A stretch of 64,000 nt of DNA from Cornus controversa (lineage: Eukaryota; Streptophyta; Magnoliopsida; Cornales; Cornaceae). Of this stretch, positions 43,874 to 53,705 are shown piece by piece (positions within the stretch are counted from its first letter, which is position 1; each line of letters begins with the position of its first letter). Location: positions 20,314,806-20,378,805 of the forward strand of contig CM048848.1 in assembly GCA_026545225.1 (NCBI GenBank), in the 5' to 3' direction. The position numbers and the translations under genes are program-made. The notes beneath the pieces were generated by a model. That model searched no databases, was not told the origin of the DNA, and saw nothing but the letters and a program-made list of their open reading frames with translations.

Positions 43874-45418
43874 ATTTTAATAAAATCTCATTAAATCAAA
43901 AAAAAAAATTGTAAACCACAAAACTCACAAGGCAAACCATATAACAGAACAGCAACCCTGAATTTTGACGAAAGAGTTGATGGACACAGAGGTGATGTCA
44001 GTATAAAGGCCAAAGTCTTTACTTTATCTCCTTGTACAGGCACAAAAATTTTAGTTCCAGCAATCAACACATTTGGAGGAATAGTAGAAGGAACATTCCC
44101 TCCAAGCACGAGGGCAGTTTGAGTACGATTGACTCTGAGAACTGGTTCATCTGAGGGTTCCATAGCCACAACTTGAGGCCAATAAACTACTTACAAATAA
44201 GAGTCTTGTGTCATGACATTCCTCGAACATCTCATGCTACTATGAAGAATAGAAAAATTCACCTTGAAGTAGATGATGGTGCCCTTGGTATTTTGCATCT
44301 TTTGGCTGCAAGGAATGCACAAAGCTGAACTGCAATTCCAATTGATACAAATACTGAAAAGATCACCTCTGGCAAGATATCTATCTATTTCAAAGTAATT
44401 ATGTAATGCCAGATCAATCATTTCTTAACGATCTTCAGCTTCAATAGACGAACTTTGTTTAAGAGATTCAAAGGTACCACATTCTGCTATCTTCACAAAA
44501 GAAACCCTCAAGTGTGAGGCATATCTTGGTAATGGAGCCCAAGGTTCAAATCCTACACTGATGATAGAGGCCTCATCCCCTTTTGCATTTGTTTCATCAT
44601 CGACATTAACTTCAAATGAAGATACCAAAGCCAGTTTCCCTTGAAGAACAAGCAATTTCAAGCATGATACATGCAAACTAAGGTTAAATGCCAGGAGGGG
44701 AGATAGATAGGCAACTTCTTGATCTAATAACACACTGTGAATTTGAGGGAGACTATATGAAGAAAAAACTAGCATTACTCGAGAAGACTGGGAAATGGGT
44801 AATCTACTATCCAATGAGTGTTCATGGGTCTTGGGAGGATCAAGAACAATAGCTTGGCCAATTCTCTACATGTTTGTCTCAACATTCTTGACAAGTATGT
44901 AATACATATTTAAAAGAAGAAAAAGGAAAAAGGAAAAAATCAATTGTTTCATCAATCTAGGACACCAAATAAAAAAACTTGTGTAAATGATAATGTAGAT
45001 AAAGAATTAGGTTACAATTGAATAATTAAGTAATTACAAAGAAATGATTTTGCCAAATATGCATAATTACATCCAAGCTGTTGCATGCATAAATGACATA
45101 CAAGAATATTTAAGCCACTATTCAATTTACTTTTGTTGCAGTTCTATGAGCATACTGTACATAAAAATCCACACTTTTTCAGCTTATACATATGTATGTA
45201 TATTTGTTGCAGAATGTGCACACTTTTGATGGGGCATATATGCTTGTCGGATATATATTCTATTTCTTATCAAACCTATTAAGAAAAGAGCAGTTGAGTT
45301 ACAACACCAGTCATCACTAATGCTGATATATAAAAAAGGACACAGAAAAGAAAAAATAAAAGAAAACATGTGGCTCTTACGTTATCCACCCCCACCACTG
45401 ATACATTTTTAGAATTTC

Positions 45419-45582
45419 CATACTTTATTCTGGTGATGTATCAAGAAGTCATACTGAAAAGATAAGAAAAGTATGAACAATGCAATAGCCACTTCAACCC
45501 CATACTTTATTCTGGTGATGTATCAAGAAGTCATACTGAAAAGATAAGAAAAGTATGAACAATGCAATAGCAACTTCAACCC
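45419..45582. repeat. 82-bp tandem duplication in CACTA element 1
   Basis: CATACTTTATTCTGGTGATG to AATAGC(C/A)ACTTCAACC occurs twice (starts 45419 and 45501). Element 2 has one copy at about 61219, so the duplication arose after the elements separated. Confidence 0.9.
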
Positions 45583-46346
45583 CAGACTATTGCAAGTTCA
45601 AAGTGCTCTTTTTTCTCATTCTATATTTCTCTGCAATGAAATGAAAAGTAATGGATTTTTCCTTTTTCTTTAGTGCATGAATCAACTGACACAAAATATC
45701 AATCTGTCAACCAATATAAGCTTTCTAGATATACATCAATAAATCATCACTTGTAAGGCATGAACTAAAAGAAAGTTCTCTTAGAAAAATTTTATATCCT
45801 CTGTTTGGTTTTCAGATAAACTGTAAAAAAGTAAAGAGGTTCGGTTATTGAATCTTAATTTAAAATTTATCTAAATCTTTTAATTATCTTGAACTTAAGA
45901 AAACAAATTTCTCCAGTTATCGGAGCCTGATACAACTACTTTGATCAATTGAGTCGTGAACAAATCTTTCAAATATTTTTTTTTTGTTAAGGAAAGTAAC
46001 AAATCTTTCATATTTGGGAAACCAAGATTACATAAAATATCATCCAGTTCTATTTTCTTTTCTTCTCTTATATTTTCTGGTAACCAAACAAGGTCATAAA
46101 GTAACTAATTATAGCAAAATTCTAAACAATCATAAAAAGAAATAAAAAAAACGTACCAGTGATCCTGAAGTTATCGATAGCTTCTTGAAGACAGACATGG
46201 GGAGCCCAACTAAGGCAGAGTCATCGAGAGAGGCCATCTTCATGAAGACGAAGCAGATCCTCATAACTCAAATTGTTCAAACTCTCACCTGTCCTTTGCC
46301 TACCGAATTAAGCAAATTCATCAAAAATAGCAACACACACAAAACA

Positions 46347-46589
46347 TGTAATACCCCGTAATTTGAGGATATCTAAATTGGATTTTTATTTATTTGATGG
46401 AGTTTTTAATTATTTAAATACTTTAATTAATTTTGTCAATGCCTGTTTTTATATGTTTAATGTGGATGTTTGAATTGTTGCTAAGTGTTGATTGTGTTTA
46501 ATTGTGTGTTAAATATTTGTCTTAAATATAGTTTTTTTTCTCTGTTAAATAAAAATATGTTGGTTTGGGCTACGTTTTCTTTGTTCTTG

Positions 46590-46622
<33 letters not shown>

Positions 46623-47143
46623 GTTGGGCTAGGCTGCTGGGCTGGGCTATATATATATATATATAGTTGGGTTTAAATTTTCAACTCAGAATGATCTTCC
46701 CTTGTTGTTCAATTGATTTTTAAAGTATCCAAAAGTTGGGTTTTTCACTTTCTGTAATTTTAGAAAATACTTTTGTAATTCCAAAAATTCCCAAATTTTT
46801 GTTGTAACTTTCTGGAGGTTAAATAAACTTGGTTTTAAATTTTCAGCTTGAAAAGAGCTTCCCTTTGTTGTTCAAATGATTTTTAAAGTGTCCAAAAGTT
46901 GGGTTTTTCACTTTCTGTAATTTTAGAAAATACTTTTGTAATTCCAAAAATTCCCAAATTTTTGTGGTAACTTTCTGGAGGTTAAATAAACTTAGGCTTA
47001 AATTTTCATCTTGAAAGGAGCTTCCCTTAGTGTTCATTATATCTTTTGTATTCTATGCTTGTTGCTACCAGTTGTATATATCTCCCAGGTTTTGTGTATG
47101 AGACTGGCCACCTCATGCGCGAAATTTTCTGGGGGGTATTTCA
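46347..47143 (+). mobile_element. Solo LTR (797 bp) with TSD AAACA
   Basis: TGTAATACCCCG to GGGTATTTCA, flanked by AAACA (46342-46346 and 47144-47148). Element 2 has the empty site (CGCAAAACACAATTT near 62046). It contains (TTA)n at 46598-46622 and a 163-bp imperfect tandem duplication (46714 and 46877 starts). No interior region remains, as expected after LTR-LTR recombination. The superfamily is unknown. Strand is arbitrary. Confidence 0.9.
46714..47035. repeat. 163-bp tandem duplication inside the solo LTR
   Basis: TGATTTTTAAAGT(A/G)TCC to GGAGGTTAAATAAACTT repeats with a 163-base period and a partial third unit (CTTAAATTTTCAT, GGAGCTTCCCTT). Confidence 0.88.
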
Positions 47144-47334
47144 AAACACAATTTAAATTTTCAGAAAATTTCAACAACGTAACAGAGCAAATTAAGTAAG
47201 CAACAACTACTCCTAAATATCACCTAATTTCCCTCTAAAATTTCCTATTAATGTCTTTGAGTTTCTTCAAGTTCTCTTGCACTCCCTGCAAAACATCAAT
47301 CAACATATATAAGTATAACACAACGATATATTTC

Positions 47335-47392
<58 letters not shown>

Positions 47393-47401
47393 CACACACA
47401 C

Positions 47402-47445
47402 ACATGGAGTTTGTCGGTGCTGGAGAACATGATGAACTCATGGAG
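47402..47445 (-). pseudogene. Trace of the captured AP3/TM6 MADS-box exon 1 in CACTA element 1
   Basis: Reads MFSSTDKLHE on the minus strand, matching MFSSTGKLHE in element 2 (62487-62439). The exon 2 equivalent is absent; (TA)n and (CA)n DNA replaces it (47331-47403). Confidence 0.7.
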
Positions 47446-47461
47446 TTGTGTGCTGACTCAA

Positions 47462-47600
47462 TCAAGGAGTGAGATTAGGTAAGGGCTTTCAACGAATGGA
47501 AAGAGATTGGGTTAGGGCTGCGATCGGTGAGTGGGATTGGGTTAGGCTTTCGATCGATGACTGAGATTGGGTTAGGGCTTCAATAGTCGGGTGAGATTGA
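47462..47600. repeat. GGGTTAGGG-containing ~36-bp repeats, CACTA element 1
   Basis: Repeats of GTGAGTGGGATTGGGTTAGG followed by GCTTTCGAT-like words. The same series is at 62524-62655 in element 2. These are transposon sequence rather than telomere, because the TTAGGG words are isolated within a longer unit. Confidence 0.7.
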
Positions 47601-47814
47601 GTTTAAATTTGGTTGAGGAATAGAGATTATGGGTTGAGATTTTGAGTAGAGCTGAGGGAATGAGAGAGAAGGTCTGAAGTGAAGTGAGAGAAAAATTGAA
47701 CGTGCCCATGAGAGAGTGGAAAAGTGTATCTCGCGTGAAACCAAAATAATAGCATGAAATTATTTTTTAAAAAAACTTTAAATTACGGGAAATTAGCGCA
47801 TAATAAAAATAAAG

Positions 47815-48040
47815 ATTTCTACGATGGGCCATTAGCCCGTCATGGAAATCAACTTTCTACCATGGACCTACATGGCTCGTCTTGAAAAGCTAATTTCTAC
47901 AACAGCTTATGCAAGCTCATCATAAAAAGTGACTTTCTAGAAAGGGCTATGCGGGTCAGTCATACAAAATTATTTTTCACGAGGGGCCATGCGGGCCCGT
48001 CGTAAAAAGTCTGTCGTTAAAACCCTATTTTTTTGTAGTG
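47815..48040. repeat. CACTA element 1 right subterminal repeats and terminus
   Basis: Alternating TTTCTACGATGGGCC / GGCCCGTCGTAAAAAG words, then TTTTTTTGTAGTG at the end and TSD CAT. It is more degenerate than the corresponding region of element 2. Confidence 0.87.
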
Positions 48041-48043
48041 CAT

Positions 48044-48845
48044 GGAAGCTTCAAGGGACTTCTCATGGAAAATGAATCCACTATACCTCAAATGATTCAT
48101 TTGTTTCTTCTATCTAAAGTTAATATGTCAATCAAATAAAGAATTGAAATGTATCTGATCAACACTAAATCAGCTAGGCTATTCAGCGTATTGGCGGGTG
48201 TGCTAGAGTCGTTCAATCGGCTCAAAGAGTTGTATTAACTAGTCGAACAAGGTATCTCTTTTGAGTATTGTGTAGGATCAGGCAATTGTATGAGAAGAGA
48301 GAATACTAAACATCCCAAAGAGTGTTTTTTTGCCTCAATTAAGAGAATTTTGGTTTGCGCAAAAGAATTGCGAAACTAAGTCTTAGAAAGTAGGGAGATA
48401 GCAAGGAGAGAGATAGCAATGGAGGAAGACGTAGAAAGATTGCTTGATGAGAAAAGGTAGGGAGTAAGAAAGTACGAGGAAAAAGTAGAGTTAAGAAGAT
48501 ATAGAACAATATTCGTGGAATATTGTAAAAAAAATAAGTTGTAGTAGCTACAATATTTGATTTGGTTGTGGAACCCTTAATACAGAGTTTATTTATAGAA
48601 GTCAAGTACAACTAACTTCCTAAAATCTAGTTACATAATAAAAATGGAATAACGTAATTACATAAAAACTATATATATACAAAAAATATTAATATATCAA
48701 TACACATAATGTGTCTTCAAGCCCCTCTAATGTAGCTCCCTAATTCCAACCTTTTAGAGTCCAAAACTCACTTGGGCTTATCCACACAGCCATCATGCAT
48801 GTAATAGTCTGCTATACCTTAAGCCTTCACATAGTTGATAGTTTA
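48044..48845. other. No gene recognised
   Basis: Flank of CACTA element 1. Joining across the excised element (36424 to 48044) gives an acceptor-like ACAGCC followed by ATGGAAGCTTCAAGG and 17 open codons to a TGA, so the transposon may sit in an old exon. AT-rich with no further support; possibly an old LTR near 48340-48700. Confidence 0.35.
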
Positions 48846-49679
48846 GGGGTTGTTTGGTAACGTTGTCGAATTCCATTTTGTGATTTCTGAAAAATGAAAT
48901 CGGAAAACATGTTGTGCTGTCATTTCTGTGCAAAACAGAATATGTTTGGTAACGTCATATTGAAATTTTGAAAGCACAAATCTAAAATTTGTTTGGTAAC
49001 CCAAAATTAACTTTAAAAAAAAATAGTAGTATCTTTGACTAAAAATTGTGTTTGAGTAATATGGTTCTAACTTATTTTAACCAACAGAAATGTGATATTA
49101 CATATTTTATGTATATTCTTTCCTCTGAAATTATATTTGTTAGGACTTTATTTTAGTTTATTTTAATTAAAAATTCATTTTTATGCATTTGCATGTTTTT
49201 GGTAATTGTAATATATTATTATATATACTCATTTTATTTCCTTTTATATTTTTATATTATATATAATTGTATTTATATATAACTCTTATTTTATTGTATT
49301 TTCTTCTTATATATATTATATATTTTTTTATTTTTTTATTTTTTTATTGTATTTTATAAACAATTTTATTCTTATTGACTTATAATTTTGTATTTATTGT
49401 ATTTTATTTATATTATATTATTTTTATTTATTGTATTTTATTAAAAAATCAGAAATTAAAACTTGAACTGAAAATAAAAACTGAAACTAAAAGCTTCTTT
49501 ATGAAGCTTCCAAATTATGCCTAAGGATTGTCAAAATTTTGACATTACTTTCATTTTTTTTTAAATGAAAACTGCGTTACCAAATGCGATTTTTACTGTG
49601 ACTTTGAAAAAAAAATAAAAAAGAAAACTAAAATCTTAAGTCTGAAATCTTAAATCGAAAGTGTTACCAAACAGAGCCT
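48846..49679. mobile_element. TIR element of about 830 bp, MITE-like
   Basis: The ends are GGGGTTGTTTGGTAAC and the inverse of GAGGCTCTGTTTGGTAAC. The word TTTGGTAAC repeats near the left end (48855, 48949, 48989). TIRs with TGTTTGG are known in PIF/Harbinger and hAT MITEs, but no clear TSD was found, so the superfamily is open. The interior is AT-rich and non-coding. Confidence 0.6.
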
Positions 49680-49689
49680 CACATCAGTT

Positions 49690-51117
49690 ACACAGCATAT
49701 CACATGAATTTCCATGTATCCATTCCTTGTGAGCCCATTCACATCCACAGTGGCAGCCCAATGGCGCCTCCAAGAATCTACAAGTTCATAGCTACTAGAG
49801 GGGCATGTAAGACCTATTTAGTTGTTGGAGATGTTCTTGGACCCGCTAACAAGCAAACACACGCATCCTAGTAGAGCTTGAACACTCAACCTCCCACTTT
49901 GAGGAGGAAGAGCTATACTGCTAGCCATTAGCCATTTGGTTAATAATGACAACCTTGTATACAGTTACATATGGATATAGAGTCAACTTCGAGCTTCAAA
50001 TAAATAATGGTTAAAAGTCATAAAACTCACTTTATAGATACACAAATCCTAAAATTCAAAAAATTTTAGGTCCAATTCTCTTGAGAAACAAACCTTGAAT
50101 CACATCACTTTTTTTAAAATCACAAAAATTATGTTTAAATGAAATAAACCCTGAAATTTGAAAATTTTAAGTCTAGCTTCTTAAGAATCATCGTAAATTT
50201 AAGTCTAGGCTTCTTAAGAATCGTGGAAAAGTAACCTTTTGCTAATTTTCTTAAATGTAATAAATATTTGAATTCATAAATTATAAGCCTTAAAACAAAA
50301 CAAAAAAGTGAAAAACAAGAACAACAACAACTTGAACAATCTTTCATAAAGTTCGGTTCAAGCAATTTTTTTTGATAGAACAAAATCCAAATTTCATCTA
50401 AGTCAAATTCCTAATAAAACCCTAGTTTCCTTATAATCTAGGAAGTAAACTTTCCAAATCACATTAAAACTCAATAAACTTTTAATTCAAAGAAGTCTCG
50501 TATAAACAATTAATAACTCTTAGCTCATGTTCATAAACCCTCAAGGAAATACTTTGAAGTTCACCACTCAATAATAACTAAACTCCTAATTAATCCATTT
50601 AACATAATTTGATTCATTTATCTACTGTCCCTAGTTAATCCTTCTTTGACAAACCACCGGTACTTCCTCAGTTTTGAAAATGAAAGATTAAAAGTTCAAG
50701 TTTGCAAAATGCCAAGTAAGTTCATGTGTTATTTGCGGGGATAAAATATAAATAATAATAATAATAAAATAAAAGAATCACCCTTGGACTAAAAATTTGA
50801 GTAATCCAACTCATAAGTAATTATTTTTAAGCATGTTACACATCATTCAACTAATATGTTTATGGTCCAACTTAATCAATCAAACTCATAACCATGAACT
50901 ATCAGGAACCTCCTTTAATCAATGAATCTAATATAATTCAATTTAAACAAGTAATTCATCAATTGTATGATTAATATACATCTAACCAAGTATCTTAACA
51001 CACACTCTGCATGCCGACTTAGGTTCAAGAAATCTACTGAGAAAAAAGTCCTTTATAATTTTTTCACTTTTTGCTTTTGCTTTGAAGAGAGAATGAGAGA
51101 GTAAAATAGAGAAATTA
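49690..51117. repeat. Dispersed repeat family, copy C
   Basis: Closely aligned with copy A from about 22735 to 24355 (CATTCACATCCACAGTGGCAG, TAAAACCCTAGTTTCC, TTGCTTTGAAGAGAGAATGAG). It lacks about 290 bases of copy A near 22830-23030. No coding potential. Confidence 0.8.
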
Positions 51118-53110
51118 CTTTGTATTCTTGTGCTCAAAGAACTCTAGCATTTGCAATAGCAAGAGACTTGGTGCAATTCTTGAGTGTATTCGGTGTGAGT
51201 TTTTTTTTTGGATTTTTTTTCCTCTACTTGCATCATTCATGTACCTAGAAGTACTATGTACGTGAAATCACTCTATATTTTATATTAAATGAGTGTAGGA
51301 TGCCTATATATATAAATATATTTTTATATGATATTATTTAATTTATTCCAAAATATATACTTCTATGATAGGGGCAAAAATTGTCTCAACACAAACCGTA
51401 TAACTACTATATATATGTACTAGGGTATTGCCCATGCCTACGGCATTATAAAACAAAAAATTATTGGACTATATATTCAAGCTTGTACATGTCCTATTAC
51501 ATTTGACAGTACTTATGTACACTTAAACACCGCTTCTATGTAAGTGTACAATACATCTTACGGACTCAAAACGTACCCAAACAGTATTGAGTGTTGATCA
51601 CCTCTGTCAAGTGGTTGATTACATTGTTCCTCGTCTGCTAACAGCTCAAAAAAATCGAATAATACCAATTGTCCATGCCTACGGCACTATAAAATAAAAA
51701 ATTATTGATCTGAAATAGAAACTGATTTTATATAATTAACGTGTCAATAAACAAATATTACAAAACACTATTTGCATTAGCTACTGTTTACAAAAAAATA
51801 CAATGACCACGCATCTCCTTCTTCTCTATTTCTTCAAAGTTGAAGCATAATTTCTTTCCACTACCGAGAAGAATATCCTTGTATCAATATGAATGTACTC
51901 CGCATTCAGAAAAGAACTATGTATAACAATCTACAAAAATATATAACATTTTATTATATTATATTAACATTATATAAATAATAATAATTTAGAGTAAACA
52001 CAAAATTAAATTATGTCATTACATTTTTAATTGCATGATGAAGGTGAATTGATATACAATTACAAATATCATAAAAGTATATAGATATCTTGAAAGCAAT
52101 AACATGGCGGCAAATACTTCAACAGTTATTAGTACCCATTGGGCTTCATCCGAACTATTAGAAAAGACCATTATACATCACTCATCATTTCAGTTGGTCA
52201 AAAGTCATGTCTCAATTATCAAAAAAAGAAAAAAAGTCATGTCTTCAATCTTCATATGCCACTGTCACATCAAAATCCAATAAGAATTATTGGCCAAGTA
52301 CCAAACCACCACAAATTTTAGATACTGAAGGCATAAGCCTCAATCAAAGTTATAACGGCATCCAAAGGGGGTTGGCCAAAAATAATTTTTCAAATTTGAA
52401 TTTTAACTGGTCATCACATTATTTTAATTAGTCACATTATCATGTTAGGATCTCTAAATTTTGACTCCAAAATAGGTTGTCCAAATTTTCACTACCCATA
52501 CAATTAAATAATCTTACACAATTAAATTAATCTAAAATTTTATGTATATACATATATATATTAAATTTTTTTATACTTTTTTAACTTGAAAAATTCATTA
52601 TTTTTTCGTTTTAAGTCAAAAAAAAATAGCCTAAGTAGTACTCAAATTAAAGCTCTCGAAATTATCTTTCTAATAGAATTAGTTTCATCAAAAAATTCAA
52701 TTTGTAGTGTGAGTTATTAAGATTTAAGTAAATGATACATATATATATACATACATGGCATGAATTTTTATAAAAGTAAAGACAAAAAAATAATAAAAAT
52801 TGCATTTGGTTGGCTATGTGCTTCACCGAATTCGGCAAAGCACTTAGCCAACAGCTGGTCGGTCCCATGATTTTAGCCAATAGGTTGATTTGCTACAATG
52901 ACGTTTGGTTGGCTAGACGCAAGTCTAGCTAACGTGTTGCTCATGCTCTAAGCTAGCTCCATTTTACTCCCTCGAATTCCACCCTCTTCTAGATCTCATT
53001 ATTATTATGAAATGCTAGTTATTAATGTACAGAGACAGAGAACGTTGAGAATAAATAAGTTATTAATCTCTCTTAGTTTCTTAACCTACTATTTTTTTAA
53101 CAAACCCAAC
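51118..53110. other. AT-rich intergenic DNA, no gene
   Basis: Two related segments, TGCCCATGCCTACGGCATTA (51432) and TGTCCATGCCTACGGCACTA (51671), both lead into TAAAACAAAAAATTATTG-like DNA and suggest a small dispersed repeat. Two adjacent hairpins (52809-52933) are listed separately. No protein similarity found. Confidence 0.4.
52809..52933. repeat. Two adjacent hairpins sharing GGTTGGCTA arms
   Basis: Hairpin 1 (52809-52852): arms GTTGGCTATGTGCTT and AAGCACTTAGCCAAC, 14 of 15 paired, around a loop that itself contains CCGAATTCGG. Hairpin 2 (52908-52933): GTTGGCTAGAC / GTCTAGCTAAC with loop GCAA. Possibly a MITE fragment. Confidence 0.75.
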
Positions 53111-53181
53111 AGTAGAGATAGGGATGGCAACGGGGCGGGGCGGGGCAGGTTTTGCCTTCCCCATAACCGAAACCGTTTAAC

Positions 53182-53705
53182 CACTACAAGAAAATTAGTC
53201 TTTTACGACGGGCCAAAACTGCCTTAAATGACTTTTTAAGGCGCTCCCTGGCCTGTCCTCTATTAAGGCGTTATGATTACTAAGTTTTTTTAAAGGCATG
53301 CAAAAACTTTTTAAAGGCAGTCAGAAACTGCCTTTAATAATTTTAGAAACTCCTTTAAAAGAATTTTTCAAGGCGGTTATTTAGTGTCTTAAAAGTTCCA
53401 TTATTCAAGGCGGTCGTTACACGTCATAGAAGTGTAATTATTTAGGGCGGTCAATTATTGCCTTAGAATCTCAATTATTCAGGGCGGTTAGTTTCTGCCT
53501 TAAAATCTCAATTATTTAGGACGGCCCATGCCCGCCTTAAAAGCTAAACCACATAATATTAAGGGCGGCTTTGGCCCGCCTTAGAAACTAAACCACATAA
53601 TATTAAAGGCGGTTATGGCCCGCCTTAAAAGCTTAATATTAAGGGCAGCTTTGGCCCGCCTTAAAAGATAAGCCTCATATTATTAAAGGCGGCCATTGTC
53701 CGCCT
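53182..53705. repeat. CACTA element 2 left subterminal repeats
   Basis: After one TTTTACGACGGGCC word the array changes to about nine units of AAGGCGGYYATGGCCCGCCTT-type palindromes ending in TTAAAAG. The right end and both ends of element 1 use ACGACGGGC instead. Confidence 0.9.

Larger units (their letters stand above)
37965..46237 (-). pseudogene. PEX6: Captured PEX6 fragment in CACTA element 1
   Basis: PEX6 is an AAA-ATPase that, with PEX1, recycles the peroxisomal receptor PEX5. The minus-strand exons are: 46237-46157 (SLDDSALVGL, donor GTACGT); 44898-44263 (KNVET, AIVLDPPKT, LLDQEVAYLSPLLAFNLSLH, YASHLRVSFVKI, DRYLARGDLFSICINWNCSS, donor GTGAAT); 44172-43929 (MEPSDEPVLRVNRTQTALVL, AVLLYGLP); and 38121-37965 (GCGKKTVVKYVARYLGLHVV, CHNLMASSE). 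This is roughly the N-terminal 40% of PEX6, ending just past the first Walker A motif. The intron before the last exon is split by a Tat retrotransposon. Lesions: an in-frame TAG after NM, acceptors of exons 2 and 3 mutated (AG to AC, and CAG to CAA), the last base of exon 3 changed, and a frameshift in the final exon. It is dead as a protein. Introns are retained, so capture was at DNA level. Confidence 0.93.
36428..48040. mobile_element. CACTA (En/Spm) transposon, element 1, carrying PEX6 exons; contains nested retroelements
   Basis: The left terminus CAGTACAAGAAAAA (a one-base variant of CACTACAAGAAAAA) and the right terminus TTTTTTTGTAGTG are inverted. The 3-bp target duplication is CAT (36425-36427, 48041-48043). 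Both ends have ACGACGGGC palindromic subterminal repeats. The 11.6-kb span includes a 5.4-kb Tat retrotransposon (38442-43873) and a 797-bp solo LTR (46347-47143), so the CACTA itself was about 5.4 kb. No TnpA/TnpD transposase was recognised; it is non-autonomous and carries captured host-gene sequence. Confidence 0.92.

Noticed and set aside
48339-48611. 90-codon minus-strand ORF rich in Leu, Phe and Ser
   Set aside because: Reads the complement of purine-rich DNA; no domain or start context to support it.
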